Positions 15,881 to 24,099 of a stretch of DNA of 64,000 nucleotides are shown one piece after another; within the stretch, counting starts at the first letter, position 1, and every line of letters starts with the position of its first letter. Origin of the DNA: Dehalococcoidia bacterium (GTDB lineage: Bacteria > Chloroflexota > Dehalococcoidia > Tepidiformales > Tepidiformaceae); contig JAGQHB010000106.1 in assembly GCA_020432045.1 (NCBI GenBank), positions 1 through 64,000 on the forward strand, in the 5' to 3' direction. Under the pieces are notes generated by a model, which had not been told where the DNA came from, made no database searches, and saw only the letters and a program-made list of their open reading frames with translations. The translations under genes were made by a program, and so were the position numbers.

Positions 15881-18472
15881 TCAGTCGGTTGCCGGTTCTC
15901 CCTGAACAACCTGGGTGAACAGGTAGTCGGTCCCGTCCCAGTCCACGCGGACCGTGCTCCCCTCGCGGAATTCGCCGTTCAGGATGCGAATCGCGAGTGG
16001 ATCAAGCACGGCTCGTTGCACAAGCCGCTTCAGTGGGCGGGCCCCATACATCGGGTCGAACCCGGCCATCCCCAGTTCCTGCCGTGCTCCGGCCGAGACT
16101 TCCAGCGTGACCCGCCGCTCCGCAAGCCTCTCAGCCAGCAAACCGACCTGGATGTCCACAATGCGGAGAATGTCCTCCTGTGAAAGCTGCCGGAATACCA
16201 CAAGTTCGTCGACACGGTTCAGGAATTCTGGCCTGAAGTGGCCGCGGACAGTCTCCATAACGAGTTCTCGTATGGTCTGCTCATCCGTCCCCGGCTGGGC
16301 GATGTACGTGCTCCCCAGGTTGCTTGTCATCACGATGATCACGTTCTTGAAGTCCACAACCCGGCCCTGGCCGTCCGTCAGGCGCCCATCGTCCAGGAGC
16401 TGGAGCAGCACGTTAAAGACGTCGGGGTGAGCTTTCTCGATTTCGTCGAGTAGGAGAACGGAGTACGGCCGCCTTCTGACTGCCTCCGTCAGCTGCCCAC
16501 CTTCTTCGTAGCCCACGTATCCCGGTGGGGCCCCGATGAGGCGCGCCACGGCGTGCTTTTCCATGTACTCGCTCATGTCGACGCGCACCATCGCGTGCTC
16601 GTCGTCGAATAGAAACTCTGCCAGCGCGCGCGCCAGCTCTGTCTTCCCAACGCCGGTCGGGCCAAGGAAGATAAACGAGCCGACCGGCCGATTAGGATCC
16701 TGGAGACCTGCCCGCGACCGCCGGATAGCGTTCGAAACGGCAGTGACTGCCTCGTCCTGGCCAATTACGCGTTCGTGCAGCCGCTCCTCCATATGGATGA
16801 GCTTCTGCATCTCGCCTTCCATGAGCCTGCTCACCGGGATGCCGGTCCAGCGGGCGACAACCTCTGCGATGTCGTCCTCTCCGACCTCTTCCTTCAGCAG
16901 GGATCCGTCCACGTCTCCTTCGGTGTGCTCCGCAAGCTCCCGTTCCAGCGCGGAGAGAGTGGTGTAACGCAGGCGCGCGGCCAACTCGTAATCGGCGCGC
17001 CGTTCGGCCTGTTCAATTTCGAGGTGAGCCCGGTCGATCTGCTCTCGAAGGTCTCTTTGTTGTTGGATCCGGCCCTTTTCCGATTGCCACTGAGCCCGGA
17101 GTCCGCTCTGTTCTTCCTTCGCAGCTGCCAGGTCTCGCTCAAGCCGTTCGAGGCGTTGCCGCGACCCTGCGTCTTCCTCTTTCTTTAGCGCCTCCCGCTC
17201 GACTTCCATCCGAAGGATGCGACGTTCTACTTCATCGAGTTCCGCCGGGAGCGAATCGATCTCAGTCCGGATATGTGCGGCAGCTTCGTCCATGAGGTCG
17301 ATTGCCTTGTCCGGCAGGAAGCGGTCCGTGATGTATCGATTCGAAAGGACCGCCGCCGCCACCACAGCGCCATCCTTGATTCGCACCCCGTGGTGCAGCT
17401 CATATCGTTCTCGAAGCCCCCGCAGGATTGAGATCGTGTCTTCGAGCGTCGGCTCCCCAACACGTACAGGCTGGAAGCGCCGCTCGAGCGCGGCGTCCTT
17501 CTCAATATGCTTGCGATACTCGTCCAGTGTCGTAGCCCCGATGCAGTGGAGTTCGCCGCGCGCGAGCATCGGCTTCAGCATGTTTGAAGCGTCCATCGCG
17601 CCTTCAGCCGCCCCGGCCCCGACCACCGTGTGAAGCTCGTCGATGAAGAGGAGCACCTGGCCCGCGGCCGACTGGACCTCTTTCAAGACGGCCTTGAGGC
17701 GGTCTTCGAACTCTCCGCGATACTTGGCGCCGGCGACCATCGCGCTCAGGTCGAGCGAGACAATTTGCTTGCCCTTCAGACTCTCCGGTACGTCACCTCG
17801 CGCGATACGCTGCGCCAGGCCCTCGACGATTGCCGTCTTCCCCACTCCGGGTGCACCGATGAGGACCGGGTTGTTCTTCGTCCGTCGCGAAAGCACCTCC
17901 ACCGTCCGGCGGATCTCATCGTCGCGCCCAATAACCGGGTCGAGCTTGCCCTCATCGGCCATCACCGTGAGGTCCCGCCCATACTTCTCCAGCGCCTCGT
18001 ATTTCGCTTCAGGTGTCTGATCCGTCACGCGCTGACTTCCACGCAGGCTAACCATCGCCTCGTACACCCGGTCTCGCTGCAGCCCGAGCGTAGAAAGGAT
18101 CCCCGCGGTGTTTCCCTCCGCGTTTTCCAGGCAGCCAAGGAACAGGTGCTCCGTCGACACATAGTCATCCTGGAGGCGCTTTGCCTCCGCCTCCGCGGCG
18201 CTGGACGCCGCGTTCAATTGTGACGAAAGGTATACCTGCCCGGAGCCCGACACGCGCGGTTGGGCCTCAAGCTGCCGCCGGAGAGGACCGGCGAGTGCGT
18301 CCGGCCGGATGCCAAGCTTGGCAAGAAGCCGTGGCACGACGCCACCCTCCTGCTCGGCAAGCGCGACCAACAGGTGATTGACACCGATTTCCTGGTGTTG
18401 GAGCCCTTCTGCGAGGGTTCGGGCGGCAAGGACCGCTTCTTGAGCTTTTTCCGTGAAACGTTGTAGGTTCAA
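15881..18472 (-). CDS. clpB: ATP-dependent disaggregase ClpB
   Basis: An 863-residue Hsp100 chaperone that threads aggregated proteins with the help of DnaK. It shows the Clp-N repeat domain (residues 1-145), the first AAA+ module with GAPGVGKT, the coiled-coil M domain (about 405-520, rich in E, K and R) and the second AAA+ module with GPTGVGKT, and ends with the ClpB-type C-terminal domain. The presence of the long M domain separates it from ClpA/ClpC. Translation starts at a TTG (18472) with GGAGG six bases upstream. No CIRCE (HrcA) inverted repeat is visible in front of it. Confidence 0.97.
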   Translation of the reverse strand: MNLQRFTEKAQEAVLAARTLAEGLQHQEIGVNHLLVALAEQEGGVVPRLLAKLGIRPDALAGPLRRQLEAQPRVSGSGQVYLSSQLNAASSAAEAEAKRLQDDYVSTEHLFLGCLENAEGNTAGILSTLGLQRDRVYEAMVSLRGSQRVTDQTPEAKYEALEKYGRDLTVMADEGKLDPVIGRDDEIRRTVEVLSRRTKNNPVLIGAPGVGKTAIVEGLAQRIARGDVPESLKGKQIVSLDLSAMVAGAKYRGEFEDRLKAVLKEVQSAAGQVLLFIDELHTVVGAGAAEGAMDASNMLKPMLARGELHCIGATTLDEYRKHIEKDAALERRFQPVRVGEPTLEDTISILRGLRERYELHHGVRIKDGAVVAAAVLSNRYITDRFLPDKAIDLMDEAAAHIRTEIDSLPAELDEVERRILRMEVEREALKKEEDAGSRQRLERLERDLAAAKEEQSGLRAQWQSEKGRIQQQRDLREQIDRAHLEIEQAERRADYELAARLRYTTLSALERELAEHTEGDVDGSLLKEEVGEDDIAEVVARWTGIPVSRLMEGEMQKLIHMEERLHERVIGQDEAVTAVSNAIRRSRAGLQDPNRPVGSFIFLGPTGVGKTELARALAEFLFDDEHAMVRVDMSEYMEKHAVARLIGAPPGYVGYEEGGQLTEAVRRRPYSVLLLDEIEKAHPDVFNVLLQLLDDGRLTDGQGRVVDFKNVIIVMTSNLGSTYIAQPGTDEQTIRELVMETVRGHFRPEFLNRVDELVVFRQLSQEDILRIVDIQVGLLAERLAERRVTLEVSAGARQELGMAGFDPMYGARPLKRLVQRAVLDPLAIRILNGEFREGSTVRVDWDGTDYLFTQVVQGEPATD

Positions 18473-18506
18473 TCACTGCCTCCGGCGCAACTTAGCTGAT
18501 AACCTC

Positions 18507-18536
18507 ATTGTAAGACGATATGCGATACGCTGTCAC
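18507..18536 (-). promoter_or_regulatory. sigma-70-type promoter of clpB
   Basis: On the minus strand GTGACA (18536-18531) and TACAAT (18512-18507) are 18 bp apart; each matches the sigma-70 consensus in five of six positions. The predicted start of transcription near 18500 gives a leader of about 28 nt that contains the GGAGG site before the TTG start codon. Confidence 0.6.
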
Positions 18537-18800
18537 TGTTCGGCCGTAGCAACGAGTCAAAGCATGGATTGATGGCTGGTGCTATCTATCCATATGGGAC
18601 CGCCAGGCCTCGCCCGCCAAACTCGCGGGAAACGCGGTCTTCCCCATGGTCAGAATCGACCGGCCCAGGTATCGCGGCCCGCCGAGCGGGATGCAGCGGT
18701 GACGTCGGCAACGCACAAACGGGCCGGTACGGCAAAGGCCTGGCAGCACCGCAAGCACTTTTCAGCAGTGCTCCGGGGCACCGTGGTCGTCAGTAGCTAG
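18537..18800. other. non-coding gap upstream of clpB
   Basis: The space between the clpB promoter and the 3' end of the cupredoxin gene, both on the minus strand. Short open frames of about 70-75 codons on the plus strand show no start signal or domain. I see nothing in it beyond the probable upstream region of clpB. Confidence 0.4.
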
Positions 18801-19343
18801 CTAGTCGTCGTCAAACTTAATGTGCCCGCCGACCCAGGCAGCAGCGCCCGCCATCAGCCCAATAGGCAGCCCAACTAGGAGCGCCGGCACAATGGTCGTC
18901 AAGAAGGATGGCCGTTTCGTGAGGTTTACGCCGAGGAATCCGGAAGGATGGATCGAGCAGGTGAACCCGCCGCTTTCATCCGGAGCCGTGATCTCAGCCG
19001 TTGCTCCCGGGGGTATGACCACGTTGCCGACGGAGTGCTCTACCTCGTCGTGGTTGTAGACCACCAGAAGGCCGCCGGGCGCCAGCGAAACCGTAGCGGG
19101 AATAAACGCGCCCTGTCCTGATGCGATTGCCGCCGCGGTGCCCAGGGGAATTGTGAGTTCGTCCCTTGCGGGCGGCCTGGCATTCGGCGAAAGGACCGCC
19201 CACCAGATCACTGCAAGTGCCCATCCAAGAAAGAGCCCACCGGTGATCCAGGCCACCCACGGCTTTGCACGGTCCCACCTGGTGGTTGGGGCCGGCACTT
19301 GCCTGGCTGCGCCGGTCGCGAACTGAGCCTCTGACTCCTGCAA
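18801..19343 (-). CDS. membrane-anchored cupredoxin-like protein of the oxidase operon
   Basis: About 180 residues: an N-terminal transmembrane helix (around 30-52), a beta-rich domain with ALAPGGLLVVYNHDEVEHSVG and GGFTCSIHPSGFLG, and a C-terminal helix (around 148-172). The His of VEHS with the Cys-x2-His of FTCSIHPSG resembles a type-1 copper site of plastocyanin-like domains, although the usual Met is not evident. Location after the oxidase subunits suggests a role in electron or copper delivery to the enzyme. A TTG at 19343 has GAGAGG six bases before it; another TTG two codons earlier has no spacing to this site. Confidence 0.65.
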   Translation of the reverse strand: MQESEAQFATGAARQVPAPTTRWDRAKPWVAWITGGLFLGWALAVIWWAVLSPNARPPARDELTIPLGTAAAIASGQGAFIPATVSLAPGGLLVVYNHDEVEHSVGNVVIPPGATAEITAPDESGGFTCSIHPSGFLGVNLTKRPSFLTTIVPALLVGLPIGLMAGAAAWVGGHIKFDDD

Positions 19344-19421
19344 GAACAACCTCTCGTCTTACCCAGGTGGTCGTCGGCGTGCTCGCTAAACGATAGCGTT
19401 CAGGCAGCCAGCGACACCGCG

Positions 19422-20006
19422 CTAGCTGTGCACGCCCTGCACCAAGTACAAAGCAGGATAAAAGAAGACCCAGACGACGTCGACGAAGTGCCAGTACTTC
19501 ACGGTCCCTTCAATGCCCCAATAGCTCTTCGGGCTGAAATGCCCACGAAGCAGCATTACCCAGGCCATCGCCAGCATGGCGACACCGCTGATGACGTGCG
19601 TCGCATGCAAGCCGGTCATAACGAAGAACGACGTCCCGAACGCTTCCTCCTTCGTGAATTCCGCGCTGGACCACTCGAACGCCACTCCACCAGCGAATAG
19701 AAGGCCCATCACAATGGTCGCCAGTAGCATCCAGTTACAAAGCGAACGGTTACCCCGTGCGATTGCTGTCTCTGCCGTGAAGGCCGTGATGCTGGAGGCG
19801 AGCAGCAGGACTGTGATGCCAAGGCCTAGAAGCTGGTCCAGGTGGTCAGCCTCGATCCCTTCGAGGAAGAACCGGGCAGAGAGCAGGAGACCGAAGATCA
19901 CGCTTTCTGAGAAGAAGAAGAGCCAGAGGCCAACCCTGTTGACGCGCAGCCGGTCGAGCCCGTGGCTCCCGTGTTCCGCTCCCTGGGCGTGTGCAGCGAG
20001 TGCCAT
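19422..20006 (-). CDS. coxC: cytochrome c oxidase subunit III
   Basis: A 194-residue subunit III of the short, five-helix bacterial type. Visible family features are VGLWLFFFSESVIFG with the lipid-contact Glu, TGLHATHVISG and KYWHFVDVVWVFFYPALYL near the end. The ATG at 20006 overlaps the stop of the subunit IV gene in TAATG, which fixes the start. It stabilises subunit I and its proton uptake; it is the fourth subunit gene in the order II, I, IV, III. Confidence 0.92.
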   Translation of the reverse strand: MALAAHAQGAEHGSHGLDRLRVNRVGLWLFFFSESVIFGLLLSARFFLEGIEADHLDQLLGLGITVLLLASSITAFTAETAIARGNRSLCNWMLLATIVMGLLFAGGVAFEWSSAEFTKEEAFGTSFFVMTGLHATHVISGVAMLAMAWVMLLRGHFSPKSYWGIEGTVKYWHFVDVVWVFFYPALYLVQGVHS

Positions 20007-20209
20007 TAGTGGGCCTCCGAAGACGGCTTGAAGATGTTGCTGAAGTGCATGAAGAACTGTGCGATCAGGTAAACCTTCACGCCAGCCGTCGCAGTCAGGC
20101 CCAGGAACCGGACGGTGCTCTCGTGCACTTCGACCGCGAAGATGTACTCGGCAATAGTCATGACGGCGAGCAGCACCGCCACCAGCATGCCTCTCTTGTA
20201 CGGATTCAT
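20006..20209 (-). CDS. cytochrome c oxidase subunit IV (prokaryotic type)
   Basis: A 67-residue protein with two hydrophobic helices (about 6-25 and 35-58), containing TIAEYIFAV and GVKVYLIAQFFMHF, which are typical of the small CyoD/CtaF-like subunit. GGAGGAGAG precedes the ATG. Its stop codon shares a base with the start of subunit III. It is thought to help assembly of the oxidase. Confidence 0.85.
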   Translation of the reverse strand: MNPYKRGMLVAVLLAVMTIAEYIFAVEVHESTVRFLGLTATAGVKVYLIAQFFMHFSNIFKPSSEAH

Positions 20210-20288
20210 CCTCTCCTCCGGTGCTTCCGGTGGCGGCTTTCGCCACCACCGGGACAGTTCAGAACGTGTGGAACGGGTGGTTCCGTTG

Positions 20289-22142
20289 CTACCCGCCACC
20301 GCCGCCGCCACCGCCACCCGCAGGACTGGCTGCCACACCGATGACAGCATGGGCAGGAGTGGGGAGGCCGTAGTCGTATGGATGGCCGGTGACGCGCGGC
20401 GGCGCCGGGAAGTTGTGGAGCGGAGGCGGCGAAGACGTCTGCCATTCCAGCGTGCGCGCGTGCCACGGATTGTCAGCAGCCTTCGGCCCCCAGATCCACG
20501 AGTAGACCATGTTGTAGAAGAACACGAGGAAGCTCGCACCGAAAATGAAAGCGCTGATGCTGATAAACAGGTTTACCGGCTCGAGCGAGTCCTGGTAGAT
20601 CGGGATACGGCGGTTCATGCCTTTGATCCCGGGCCAGTGCATCGTGAAGAACACGACGTTGAAGCCAATAAACATCCACCAGAAGTGGAGCTTACCCAAC
20701 ATTTCGTTGTACATACGCCCGGTCATCTTCGGGAACCAGTAGTAGATGCCTGCAAACAGGCCGAAGATCTCGCCGCCCATGATGGTGTAGTGGAAGTGCG
20801 CCACTACGAAATAGGTATCGTGCAGGTGGATGTCGGTCGGTACGTCCGCAAGGAAAATACCGGTCACTCCACCATTTGCGAAGTTGAAGATGACCGCGAG
20901 GGCGAACAGCATGGGCGTCTTCAGGACGAGCTTGCCCATCCAGATCGTCCCGAGTGCCGATAGGAAGATGAGGCCCGTCGGCACGGAGATCGCCTCCGTC
21001 ATGACGAGGAAGGGGCCATGCATGTAGTTCGGGATGCCGGAGGTGAACATGTGGTGAGCCCAAACGATGCCGCTCAGGCCCATGATCCCGAGGAATCCGC
21101 CAACCAGGTACCGATACGCGAACATCGGCTTTCGCGAGAAGTGCCCGATGACTTCGAGCGCCACGCCGAATCCCGGGACGACCATGATGTACACCGCGGG
21201 GTGCGAATAGAACCAGAACACGTGCTGGTAGAGCAGCGGATCGCCGCCCCTCGACGCGTCGAAGAAGACCGTTCCCGCGACGCGGTCGAGGGTCACCATC
21301 AATAGTGCCGTGGCGAAGCCCTGGGTGTACATCAGCGCAAGGAACGCGGTCGCGAACATGGCCCAGACAAACACCGGCAACCGACTCCAGGTCATGCCTG
21401 GGGCCCGGAGGAAGATGATGGTGACGACAAAGTTCAATCCGCTGAAGATGGACGACAAGCCGAACGTAATGATGGATAAGTTCCAGAAGGTCTGGGCTGA
21501 ATCTGACAGCACTGAAAGCGGTGGGTAGGCTGTCCATCCGGTCTCAATGCCGCCAAGGAACGGCGTTGCAAGCAGTCCGAACGCAACTGGTGGGACCAGC
21601 CAGTACGAAAGCGCATTCAAGCGCGGGAATGCCATGTCGTCCGCCCCGATCATGATCGGGACGGCATAGTTGCCGAGCCCACCGATCACGGCAGCAACTG
21701 CTACCGCGACCATCATAATCCCGTGGAGCCCAAGAACCGTGTTGTAGGTTGGGTTCGAAAACACCCGCGCGTCATTGTCCATGAGTTCCGCGCGGATCAT
21801 CATTGCCGCGAAACCGGCCAGCAGGAAAACAATGACAAACGTGACCAGGTACTGAATGCCGATCACTTTATGATCGACGTTGAACGTAAAGTATCGCTCC
21901 CAGCCTTCGTGGTTCGATGGCTTCACGCTCCATCCGAACCATTCCCGGCCCCACTGCGACCACAACCCAACACCCATGACCCAGCCGATGAGGCCAAAGA
22001 CGAATCCAACTGTTGAGTTGAGTTCCTTGGACCACGGATCCTCGCCGAATGCCAACCGCAGGAGCGACGTAAGGCCGGCGCCGATAAGGAATCCGATGAG
22101 CCCGCAGGCAATTCCGCTAGAAACAGTACTGACAGCTCGCAT
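20289..22142 (-). CDS. coxA: cytochrome c oxidase subunit I, A2-type
   Basis: A 617-residue heme-copper oxidase subunit. Heme and copper ligands are present: LGLHGIMM, FYSHPAVYIMVVPGFG with the CuB His and its cross-linked Tyr, AHHMFTSG, and DTYFVVAHFHYTIMGG. The Tyr-Ser before HPAVY in place of the HPEVY glutamate marks subfamily A2. The D-channel aspartate is kept (IGADDMAFPRLN). In the stretch ISVPTGLIFLSAL the usual K-channel lysine (PTGxK) is an isoleucine in an ungapped alignment. The protein has two extra N-terminal glycine-rich helices (about 7-30 and 44-63) and ends in a run of nine glycines. Its gene follows subunit II by 3 bp. Confidence 0.95.
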   Translation of the reverse strand: MRAVSTVSSGIACGLIGFLIGAGLTSLLRLAFGEDPWSKELNSTVGFVFGLIGWVMGVGLWSQWGREWFGWSVKPSNHEGWERYFTFNVDHKVIGIQYLVTFVIVFLLAGFAAMMIRAELMDNDARVFSNPTYNTVLGLHGIMMVAVAVAAVIGGLGNYAVPIMIGADDMAFPRLNALSYWLVPPVAFGLLATPFLGGIETGWTAYPPLSVLSDSAQTFWNLSIITFGLSSIFSGLNFVVTIIFLRAPGMTWSRLPVFVWAMFATAFLALMYTQGFATALLMVTLDRVAGTVFFDASRGGDPLLYQHVFWFYSHPAVYIMVVPGFGVALEVIGHFSRKPMFAYRYLVGGFLGIMGLSGIVWAHHMFTSGIPNYMHGPFLVMTEAISVPTGLIFLSALGTIWMGKLVLKTPMLFALAVIFNFANGGVTGIFLADVPTDIHLHDTYFVVAHFHYTIMGGEIFGLFAGIYYWFPKMTGRMYNEMLGKLHFWWMFIGFNVVFFTMHWPGIKGMNRRIPIYQDSLEPVNLFISISAFIFGASFLVFFYNMVYSWIWGPKAADNPWHARTLEWQTSSPPPLHNFPAPPRVTGHPYDYGLPTPAHAVIGVAASPAGGGGGGGGG

Positions 22143-22145
22143 CTG

Positions 22146-22973
22146 CTAGTTCCCTTTCGCCTGTGCCTGCGCTTGCTTATCCGCCACCCACTGGTCGAAC
22201 TCTTCCCGCGACACGACACGAAGGTCGAACCGCATGAACCCGTGGTCCGAACCACAAAGCTCAGCACACTGCACCCGGAAGGAGTCGTCGGACTCGCCGG
22301 CCATCCCCTCGGTCTCGTCGGACCACTGAGGGAATCGCTTCCAGTTGGACCAGCCCTCTTTATCGGGGGTTACGGTAATGAACGTCGTCCGGCCGGGAAT
22401 GGCATCGATCTTTAGCCGCCAGGCCGGGACCCAGAATGAGTGAACAACGTCAGTCGAATCCACGCTGAAGCGCACGCGCTCATCCGCCGGAATGACCAGC
22501 GGTTCAGTGTTCCCGAGGAGCGTGATGCCGTATTCCGGATACTCGAACTGCCAGGCCCATCGGAATCCTGTGACGCTGACTTCGAGGTCGATGTTATCGA
22601 CTTCACCCCAGCCACTGCCGGAGTTCGTGTTCTGGAGTTTCGCGAGGTCGATAAGCCCCGGATAGATCATGACGGCCGCCGCCATGCCTCCCGTGACCAC
22701 CAGCCACGCCTTGGGGAAAAGTCCCGTCCCGCGGAAGCCGGCGCCGGTCTCCGTGTCTTCCTTGGCCCGGAACTGGAACATCGCATAAATAATCACCGAC
22801 ACGGCCATCGCGAACACGGGGATCCCGATCGCGAGGAGGTATCGGACGATGTCGTCGGACTCCTGAGCAAACTCTGAACCGACGGTGGGGAACAGATCTA
22901 CAAAGAGGAGCGTTTCCACCACCGCAGTCACAAAGACCCAGAGGACAGCTAAGGACACAAAGTGTCGTGTCAC
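22146..22973 (-). CDS. coxB: cytochrome c oxidase subunit II
   Basis: A 275-residue subunit with two N-terminal helices (about 5-27 and 43-68), a third hydrophobic stretch near 88-108, and a periplasmic cupredoxin domain that binds the dinuclear CuA centre: His in DVVHSFWVPAWRLKID and CAELCGSDHGFM with both cysteines, His and Met. There is no fused cytochrome c domain, unlike classic caa3 enzymes. The start is GTG at 22973 behind GGGAGGGG. It is the first gene of the oxidase operon and receives electrons from cytochrome c or another copper protein. Confidence 0.95.
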   Translation of the reverse strand: MTRHFVSLAVLWVFVTAVVETLLFVDLFPTVGSEFAQESDDIVRYLLAIGIPVFAMAVSVIIYAMFQFRAKEDTETGAGFRGTGLFPKAWLVVTGGMAAAVMIYPGLIDLAKLQNTNSGSGWGEVDNIDLEVSVTGFRWAWQFEYPEYGITLLGNTEPLVIPADERVRFSVDSTDVVHSFWVPAWRLKIDAIPGRTTFITVTPDKEGWSNWKRFPQWSDETEGMAGESDDSFRVQCAELCGSDHGFMRFDLRVVSREEFDQWVADKQAQAQAKGN

Positions 22974-23146
22974 AGGCCCCTCCCACAGCGGACGTCAGGA
23001 TGCCTTCTGCAACCCGCGGGCCGAACATTACTCCATCTTTTGCTTAGAGGTTACTTCCCCCGACGCCCGGTAAATCCCAACCGAGCGGGTCGGCTTCGGG
23101 TCCGTTTTGGGCCGAGCGGACAGGCGACGCGCGACCTTTGACCGTC

Positions 23147-23557
23147 ATGTCCAGCGGCCCGGCGGAGAACAATCGGCCAATGGAAGGTGTATTCACCGCG
23201 GTCGCCGACCCACTGCTCCAGGATGCGCTCTTAGGCTTGATACGGCGGATCGCAGGCGATGTCCCCGTGGGTATCCGCCAGTGGGATGAACTCCAAACGG
23301 GCCACGTCGTCGTCACTTCATCCAACGACTGCTCTTTGGCGCAGTGTGCGGGTCTATCCGGGCGCGGCGTCCAGGTCATCGTCCTCGCTCCAGTTCCTAC
23401 CGCGCTTCAACGTGACGCCTACCAACGTGCTGGAAGCACTGCCTATCTGCCAATGGAAGTGAATCATGAGCCCTTGCGGGCTGCCATCAGTCTCGCAACC
23501 TACGCCAGTGGCGAACAGTTCCTGCGCCCTTTCCCGACGTTTGGAGGAAACCAATGA
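23147..23557 (+). CDS. degenerate receiver-like protein coupled to a universal stress protein
   Basis: About 136 residues. The pattern of hydrophobic strands and helices looks like a response-regulator receiver: FTAVADPLLQDALLGLI at the first strand, HVVVTSSNDCS where the phospho-aspartate should be, and QRAGSTAYLPMEVNHEPLRAA at the end. One residue of the acidic pair, the phospho-Asp and the conserved Lys (Met here) are missing, so it should not be phosphorylated. The stop overlaps the ATG of the universal stress protein (ATGA). An ATG at 23147 is taken; a TTG three codons earlier is possible. The function is unknown; the receiver assignment is an inference from pattern. Confidence 0.6.
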   Translation: MSSGPAENNRPMEGVFTAVADPLLQDALLGLIRRIAGDVPVGIRQWDELQTGHVVVTSSNDCSLAQCAGLSGRGVQVIVLAPVPTALQRDAYQRAGSTAYLPMEVNHEPLRAAISLATYASGEQFLRPFPTFGGNQ

Positions 23558-24099
23558 AAGTCCTGCTTGCGCTTGATGGCACTCGGACGGGCGAACCAGC
23601 GGCTGAGGCGATCGCGGGCTGGGCGAAGTCCACCGGCTCCGAAATTATCCTCTATTCCGTACTCCACCCAAAGGAACTTCGCGCCACGGTGTCAGAACCG
23701 CGCTTTGCGCACACCATAACGCCACAGGGCACGGCCAGCGGCCAGGTCTTGCATGGCGTTCGTCCCCCGTATGCCGTGATTTCCGAAGACCGGACGCAGA
23801 CGCTTGTGCGAGCACATGCAGAACGAGAGGAATACCTCAGGAGCCTCGCCTCACGATTATTCGAAGGGGTTGCGGTATCCGTTCGTGTTGGCGACGGCGC
23901 GGATTCAGCCGGTTCCATCGTCAGGATGGCGGCCGACGAGGGCGTGGACTTCATCGCCATGGCCACCCGCGGCCGCTCGGCGCTGGGTCAGGCGATGTTC
24001 GGAGCAGTACACGAAGACGTAGTCCGAAAGGCGAGAGTGCCGGTGCTCCTGGTCGGACCCGGTGTGCTCCAGCTGACCGGTCCTGTGGACATCGATTAA
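23554..24099 (+). CDS. universal stress protein (UspA domain)
   Basis: A 181-residue UspA-fold protein. It starts MKVLLALDGTRTGEPAAEA with the nucleotide-contact aspartate, and near the C-terminus has FIAMATRGRSALGQAMFG followed by RKARVPVLLVGPG. The ATP-binding pattern G-x2-G-x9-G(S/T) is only partly kept, so nucleotide binding is uncertain. A 50-residue insertion separates strand 1 from the rest. GGAGGAAA stands before the ATG, which overlaps the receiver-like gene. Its end overlaps the convergent CoA-hydrolase gene by 4 bp. Confidence 0.87.
   Translation: MKVLLALDGTRTGEPAAEAIAGWAKSTGSEIILYSVLHPKELRATVSEPRFAHTITPQGTASGQVLHGVRPPYAVISEDRTQTLVRAHAEREEYLRSLASRLFEGVAVSVRVGDGADSAGSIVRMAADEGVDFIAMATRGRSALGQAMFGAVHEDVVRKARVPVLLVGPGVLQLTGPVDID

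Noticed and set aside
18473-18560. possible CIRCE element before clpB
   Set aside because: I looked for the nine-base inverted repeat TTAGCACTC-N9-GAGTGCTAA and saw none; only a sigma-70-type promoter is present.
19384-19398. CGCTA-N5-TAGCG hairpin between coxC and the cupredoxin gene as a terminator
   Set aside because: Only five base pairs and no T-run; both genes are likely in one transcript.
20289-20316. GGC/GGT repeat encoding the poly-glycine end of CoxA as a separate tandem repeat element
   Set aside because: It is a short coding homopolymer at the end of the gene and is noted there; it is not a mobile or structured repeat.
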